A DNA stretch of 17,390 bases from Faecalibacterium sp. UBA7177 (GTDB lineage: Bacteria > Bacillota > Clostridia > Oscillospirales > Ruminococcaceae). The notes under the pieces are model-generated. The model searched no databases. It saw only the letters and a list, made by a program, of their open reading frames with translations, and had not been told where the DNA came from. Where the stretch lies: NCBI GenBank assembly GCA_002491225.1, contig DKVN01000136.1:1-17390 (forward strand), given 5' to 3'. A program made the translations under genes and the position numbers. This document shows, piece after piece, positions 13,094-17,390 of the stretch. Every line of letters begins with the position of its first letter. Position 1 is the stretch's first letter.

Positions 13094-15302
13094 ACACGAA
13101 CTATGCCGAAGCCATCAAAAAGCCCGGGGCGCTCTCCCCACGGGTGCGCGCGCTGCGCGAGTGGTACTTTGAGGGGGCGGGGCGCTCCTGGAACAACGAA
13201 TACTGCTGCTTTACCACCGGGACGCCCTGACGGCAAAGGCGCGCGCGTCCGCCTTCTTGCTCTACTACCGGGGGTATGGCAACTCCGGCTCGACCAGCGG
13301 GCATCTGATCCCGGACTATGCGGAGATCCTCAAACACGGCTTTGCGGGCCGGTACGCGCAGATCAAGACGCGATACGACGCGCTTTCCGGGGAGGAAAAG
13401 CGGGGCAGACAGGGCGCAAACCTGCGCACGATGCTCACCGCCTGCGAGACGCCCCGCCTGCTGGCAGAGCGGTATGCCGCCCGGTGCCGCGCTGCGGCGG
13501 AGCAGGAGACGGACGAGGCGCGGCGGCAGGAGCTCTTGCGCATGGCGCAAAACATGGACCGGGTGCCCTGGCAGGGCGCGCGGGACTTTTATGAGGCGGT
13601 GCAGAGCCTCTGGCTGACCCACATGCTGGTGATGACCGATGAGAACTATCCCGGCCCCGGCGTTTCCTTTGGGCGGCTGGATCAGTATCTGCTGTCCTAT
13701 TATGAGGTCTCGGCCGCCGCCGGGATGAGCCGGGAGTTCATGAAGGAGATTTTGGGCTGCTTCTGGTTCCACTGCAACACCGCCTATGACGCGCAGATCC
13801 GGGTGGGCGGTAATCAGGGCATCACGGCGGGCTTTGGTCAGATCTTTAACCTCTCCGGCATGGGGCCGGGCGGCAAGGACATGACCAACGAGATGACCTG
13901 GCTGCTGCTTGAGGTGATAGATGACATAAGCCCGATCCTCGAGCCAAAGCCGAATGTGCGGCTGCACCGCAGCACGCCGGAGGCCCTGCTTGACCGGGTG
14001 GTCGACATGGTCAGCCGCTCGCAGGGCGCGCCCTTCCTGCTCAATTTTGACGAGCGCAGCATGGCGGGGATGCTCCGCGAGGCGCGCATGGCGGGGGTCG
14101 AGCAGTACATCAACCCCGACAATGTGTACGACTACGCCTCGGTGGGCTGTTTGGAAAACACGATGCCCGGCAACGACCGCTCCGGCACGGTGGACAACAA
14201 TATCAACCTGCTCAAGGCGACGGAGCTGGTTTATGGCAACGGCAGGGATTTTTTGCCGTTTCAGGATGAGATGACCGGCAGGCTCTCCAAAATCACCCAG
14301 GACGGCCCCAAAACCGGCGCGCCCGAAACGCTGGACAGCTTTGAAAGGTTTTACGATGCCTTTGCCGCCCAGCTTCGCTATTGCATCAAACGTTTTGCCG
14401 AGCATTACGAGCTCACCGAGCGCATCCGCTCGGCCTATCAGCCCACACCCTACCTCTCGGTGCTGGTGCGCGGCTGCGCCGAACAGGGGCTGGACATCAC
14501 CGAGGGCGGGGCGGAACTCAACTTCACCACGGTGGAGGGGGTCACCTTTGCCACCACGGTGGACTCGCTTCTCGCGGTCAAATATCTTGTCTATGACGAA
14601 AAGCTGTGCACCCTCACCGAGCTGATCGCGGCGCTGAAAAACAACTGGCGCGGATATGAGGTGCTGCGCAGCAAGGCACAGCACCGCGCGCCCAAGTATG
14701 GCCGGGACGATGCCGCGGCGGATGAGATGGCGCGCCGGGTGATGAAATTGTGGTCGGACGAGGTGTGGAAGTACGAGACCCAATCGACCCACCGGCGCTT
14801 TCGGCCGGGGATGCTCTCCTGGAGCTACTGGATCGGCTCGGGCTATATCCTCAAGGCCAGCGCCGACGGGCGCTGTGAGGAGCGCTTCCTCTCCAACGCC
14901 ATCTGCCCCTCCAACGGCGCGGACATCAACGGCCCTACCGGCAATGCCAACTCGGTGGGCCGCGCCCTCGGCGGAAAGAGCGAGACGGACGGCGACTATG
15001 AACTGTACGTCAACTACCTGCCCAACGGCGCAAGCCACACCCTCACCTTCAACACCTCGATGCTCTCGGACGCCGACCACAGGGAGAAGTTCAAGGCATT
15101 TTTGCGCGGCTACATCGAAAACGGCGGCACGGCGCTGCAGATCAACGTGCTGGACCCCGACATGCTGCGCGACGCCCAGAAAAACCCGCAGGATTACCGG
15201 CACCTTCTGGTGCGGGTGACCGGGTATAACGCCTGCTTCACGAGCATCGGGCGGGAGCTTCAGGACGAGATCATCGCGCGGGAAAGCCACAAGGGGATGT
15301 GA
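13090..15302 (+). pseudogene. Glycyl radical enzyme (PFL-like), one-base frameshift
   Basis: The frame opens at ATG 13090, with GAGGGAGG upstream and overlapping the reductase stop, and hits TGA at 13228 after 46 codons. It continues in another frame to 15302. Adding one G to the GGG at 13219-13221 joins them (TTGDALTAKARASAF) into a 737-residue GRE. The thiyl-radical Cys354 lies in VGCLEN, with Glu356 two residues on as in eliminase and decarboxylase GREs. The glycyl-radical loop RVTGYNA has Gly712. GREs do radical C-C, C-O, C-N or C-S cleavage without oxygen. At 737 residues it is shorter than choline, diol or hydroxyproline lyases (about 790-850). VGCLEN lacks the Pro of the common GCVEP, so I cannot assign a substrate. 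Confidence 0.87.
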
Positions 15303-15303
15303 G

Positions 15304-15639
15304 ATGCGAATACTGAATTTTCAGCGCATGAGCACCGAGGACGGCCCCGGCCTGCGCACGACCCTCTTCGTCAAGGGCTGTCCGCTCCAGTGCGCGTGGT
15401 GCCATAACTCCGAGAGCATCGACCCGCAGCCGCACATCGAGTGGAACGGCGTCCACTGCATCGGCTGCCGCAGCTGCGTGGGCGTCTGCCTGGCCGGGGC
15501 GGTACTCCCGGGCCCGGACGGGATCGTCAAACTGTCTAAAAAGTCGCGTTCGCCAAAGACTGCGGCAAATTTTCCGTCATATTTCACAAAAATACTCGTT
15601 AATACACAAAGTATTGCCTGCGCTTTTTGTTTCATCTGA
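15304..15639 (+). pseudogene. GRE-activating radical SAM enzyme, truncated at residue 75
   Basis: The first 75 residues are a GRE activase: STEDGPGLRTTLFVKGCPLQ, then the radical-SAM cluster Cys26-Cys30-Cys33 (GCPLQCAWCHN), then a ferredoxin-like motif CIGCRSCVGVC (52-62). The usual CPAGA reads CLAGA. Codon 76 falls exactly on the inverted repeat of element 2, and the remaining codons to TAA-like closure at 15639 are element sequence. Activases are near 300 residues, so the rest of the SAM barrel is gone. DNA beyond the element does not continue the activase, so a deletion accompanied the insertion. GGGG lies upstream of ATG 15304, directly after the GRE stop. Confidence 0.87.
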
Positions 15640-15746
15640 CGACTGCGCCCGCAGGCGCGTCCAGAGGGCCCCGCCGAAGGCGGGTTCCAAGCCCGTCGGA
15701 AAAATTTGCTCTTGCTTTGGCAAACGCTTTGTTTTTAGACAGTTTG
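15528..15746. mobile_element. MITE-like inverted-repeat element 2 at the activase break
   Basis: Perfect 15-bp ends CAAACTGTCTAAAAA (15528-15542) and its complement (15732-15746). Similarity continues inward for about 35 nt more in broken form (CGTTCGCCAAAG against CGTTTGCCAAAG; GCAAATTTTCCG against GCAAATTTTTCCG). The centre holds a GC-rich hairpin, CCCGCCGAAGGCGGG. There is no transposase. It is unrelated in sequence to element 1. No target duplication is evident at the flanks, in line with loss of DNA on the right side. Confidence 0.8.
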
Positions 15747-15800
15747 TTTTGCAGGCGCAGGGACGCGCCCAAGCTGCTGACCCCCTGGGGGGAGAGCCTG

Positions 15801-16135
15801 ATGAAAAAGCTGGACACCCTCGCCTTTATCGCATGGGTGGATATGAAACAGGCGTACCCGCCATCGCCCCCTGCATCCAGCTTCAGAGCGCTGATGCCGG
15901 TACTCTGGTGTTGACCGATTCGCCTTATAAGGAGCTGCTGTCTCAGCTGCGCCCCGGCGCCCGCGCGGCGGTTTTTGGGGCAAATCTCAAGTTTGAAAGC
16001 GTGCTGATGAAGGGCCGCTTTACCGGCTGGCATGGCGGGCTGGGCCACGTGGAGATCGACCGGGTCTATAACTCCATGCCGCCCAAGCACGGCGTTTTGG
16101 CGGAGCTTGACCCGGAAACAAAAAGATTCCCTTGA
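15801..16135 (+). pseudogene. Small flavin split-barrel-like protein, one-base frameshift
   Basis: The frame starts at ATG 15801 behind GGGGGGAG and reads MKKLDTLAFIAWVDMK, then shifts. Adding one A to the AAA at 15846-15848 joins it to the next frame as VDMKTGVPAIAPCIQLQ, giving 111 residues ending at 16135. The pattern of a short strand, a G.P..AP turn, GTLVLTD, then a run on ANLKFESVLMKGRFTGW is reminiscent of pyridoxamine-phosphate-oxidase-like FMN-binding barrels. That is my reading of the pattern, not a firm match. A CCCCC-T-GGGGG hairpin overlaps the ribosome site. Its place after the truncated activase may be due to deletion, so it need not belong to the original operon. Confidence 0.5.
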
Positions 16136-16161
16136 CTTATGCCCCAAACCTTGAATATACT
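16132..16161 (+). promoter_or_regulatory. Promoter of the glycerate kinase gene
   Basis: TTGACT (16132-16137) and TATACT (16156-16161), 18 nt apart. The upstream gene's TGA stop lies in the -35 box. The start point would be near 16168, leaving a leader of about 160 nt. Confidence 0.7.
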
Positions 16162-16167
16162 TAAAAA

Positions 16168-16326
16168 AACAGCCGGGCAGGACACCACGGCCCCGCATCG
16201 GCTGCCAACCCATGCGAGGGGCCGTGGTGTGTGAAACCGTGACACGCTGCCCCGTCCGGCCTTGCTGCCGGAATCCATTGGATGCGCGGGGCTGTGTTTT
16301 CTGACCCGCCTGACAGGAAAGGATGG
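16168..16326 (+). promoter_or_regulatory. Structured 5' leader of the glycerate kinase gene (candidate riboregulator)
   Basis: Stem 1 is a perfect 13-bp pairing, ACACCACGGCCCC (16182-16194) with GGGGCCGTGGTGT (16218-16230), extended inside by CGCAT/ATGCG. Then comes a possible three-way junction: outer CCCCG/CGGGG, inner TCCGGC-CTTGCT-GCCGGA and ATCCA/TGGAT, followed by TGTTTTCT, about 25 nt before the start codon. This could be a riboswitch or attenuator. I do not recognise a known riboswitch class. Confidence 0.5.
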
Positions 16327-17390
16327 ATGAAGATGAACACATCCCTGCGCAGGGACGCCGACCAGATCGTCTCGGCCAGCATTAAGGCGGTGCTGCCGGA
16401 CGAGGCGGTTGAGCGCGCCCTTCAAAGCTACCAGCCCCGCGGCGGCCGCACCCTGCTGGTGGCCGCGGGCAAGGCCGCCTGGCAGATGGCCCACGCCGCG
16501 GTGGCGGCCCTCGGCCATGTCGACGGCGGGGTGGTCGTGACCAAGTACGACCATGTCAAGGGCGAGATCCCCGGCGTTTCCTGCTTTGAGGCGGGCCACC
16601 CGGTGCCGGACGAGAACAGCTTTGCCGCCACCGGCAAGGCGCTGGAACTGGTGCGCGGCCTTGCCCCCGAGGATACGGTGCTGTTTTTGCTCTCGGGCGG
16701 CGGAAGCGCCCTGTTTGAGCAGCCGATGATCCCCGGCGAGGAGCTGCAGGACATCACCCGCCAGCTGCTGGCCTGCGGGGCGGATATTGTGGAGATGAAC
16801 ACCATCCGCAAGCGGCTCTCGCGGGTCAAGGGCGGGCGGTTCGCCGAGGCCTGCGCCCCGGCCCAGGTCTTTTCGATCGTGCTCAGCGACATTCTGGGCG
16901 ACCCGCTCGATATGATCGCCTCGGGGCCCGCCTACCCGGACACCTCCACCTGTGAGCAGGCAAAGGCCATTGTGCGGAAGTACGGGCTGAAGCTCTCGAC
17001 CGAGGCGATGGAACTGCTGGGCCGGGAGACCCCGAAAGCCCTCTCGAACGTGACCACCCAGATCACCGGCAGCGTGCGGCAGCTCTGCACCGCGGCCGCG
17101 GCCGAGTGCAAAGCGCTGGGCTACGAGCCGGTGCTGCTGACCGACCAGCTCTGCTGCGAGGCGCGCGAGGCGGGCAGCCTGCTGGCGAGCGTCCTGCGCA
17201 CCCACGCGGGGGACGGGCGGCGGCTGGCCTACATCGCGGGCGGCGAGACGGTGGTGCACCTGACCGGCAAGGGCCTGGGCGGGCGCAATCAGGAATTGGC
17301 GCTCGGCGCGGCCCCGGGGCTTGTGGGCCTTAAGGACGCGGCGGTGTTCAGCGTGGGCAGCGACGGCACCGACGGCCCCACCGACGCGGC
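16327..17390 (+). CDS. Glycerate 2-kinase, MOFRL family (partial, runs off the window)
   Basis: 354 codons are visible of a family usually about 415-440 long. The enzyme phosphorylates glycerate to 2-phosphoglycerate in the cytoplasm. Recognised stretches are AAGKAAWQMAHAA near the start, LFLLSGGGSALFEQP, EMNTIRKRLSRVKGGRFAE (substrate and nucleotide site), LSDILGDPLDMIASGP, and the MOFRL domain GGETVVHLTGKGLGGRNQEL with SVGSDGTDGPTDAA at the edge. ATG 16327 is chosen with AGGAAAGGA upstream; ATG 16333 is an alternative. It has its own promoter and leader, so it may have outlived the decayed operon. If part of the original pathway, it suggests a C3 hydroxyacid product. The open frame is intact. 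Confidence 0.92.
   Translation, partial: MKMNTSLRRDADQIVSASIKAVLPDEAVERALQSYQPRGGRTLLVAAGKAAWQMAHAAVAALGHVDGGVVVTKYDHVKGEIPGVSCFEAGHPVPDENSFAATGKALELVRGLAPEDTVLFLLSGGGSALFEQPMIPGEELQDITRQLLACGADIVEMNTIRKRLSRVKGGRFAEACAPAQVFSIVLSDILGDPLDMIASGPAYPDTSTCEQAKAIVRKYGLKLSTEAMELLGRETPKALSNVTTQITGSVRQLCTAAAAECKALGYEPVLLTDQLCCEAREAGSLLASVLRTHAGDGRRLAYIAGGETVVHLTGKGLGGRNQELALGAAPGLVGLKDAAVFSVGSDGTDGPTDA

Noticed and set aside
13101..15290. 729-codon open frame on the minus strand
   Set aside because: Antisense shadow of the GC-rich GRE gene; the plus strand carries clear GRE motifs and the minus product resembles no family.
16066..17259. 397-codon open frame on the minus strand
   Set aside because: Shadow of the glycerate kinase gene, with composition bias only.

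Overview
The window looks like chromosome from a GC-rich gut-type clostridium (Oscillospiraceae/Ruminococcaceae style). Signs are strong AGGAGG-type ribosome sites, GC-rich coding DNA, intrinsic terminators, a Firmicutes-type PrgI/VirB4 conjugation ATPase, and a glycyl radical enzyme (GRE) operon typical of strict anaerobes. Species-level placement is inference.

Left part, 1-9609: one end of an integrative and conjugative element (ICE). Minus-strand cargo and transfer genes are a truncated C39 peptidase, a RelB/PIN toxin-antitoxin (TA) pair, a PrgI-VirB4 fusion ATPase, an S1-domain protein, a small unknown protein, a DUF3268 zinc-finger protein, a sigma factor, DNA polymerase IV (dinB) and an MmcQ/YjbR protein. 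A second, related TA pair sits on the plus strand with its own promoter and a bidirectional terminator. The element ends at 9610 in the 3' half of a tRNA-Thr(GGT) gene, cut inside the anticodon loop and followed by the native tRNA terminator. This marks the att junction. The ICE looks damaged: the VirB4 P-loop reads GTSGADKT, the C39 gene has lost its 5' end, and the MmcQ protein lacks its C-terminus.

Right part, 9655-17390: chromosomal DNA with a decayed plus-strand operon. It holds a 5'-truncated GntR/FCD regulator, a phytoene-desaturase-like FAD oxidoreductase, an FNR-type flavin reductase with a [2Fe-2S] domain, a GRE, its radical-SAM activase, a flavin-split-barrel-like small protein and a glycerate 2-kinase that runs off the window. 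Most are broken. The FAD oxidoreductase carries a 187-bp insertion whose removal restores a 508-codon frame. The GRE has lost one G near codon 44. The activase stops at residue 75 at a second, unrelated inverted-repeat element. The split-barrel gene has lost one A. Only the flavin reductase and glycerate kinase read through; the kinase has its own promoter and a structured leader.

The ancestral operon (FAD oxidoreductase, [2Fe-2S] flavin reductase, GRE, activase) is not a combination I can match to a named GRE pathway. It is the best candidate here for an undescribed system, preserved as a fossil with reconstructable proteins.
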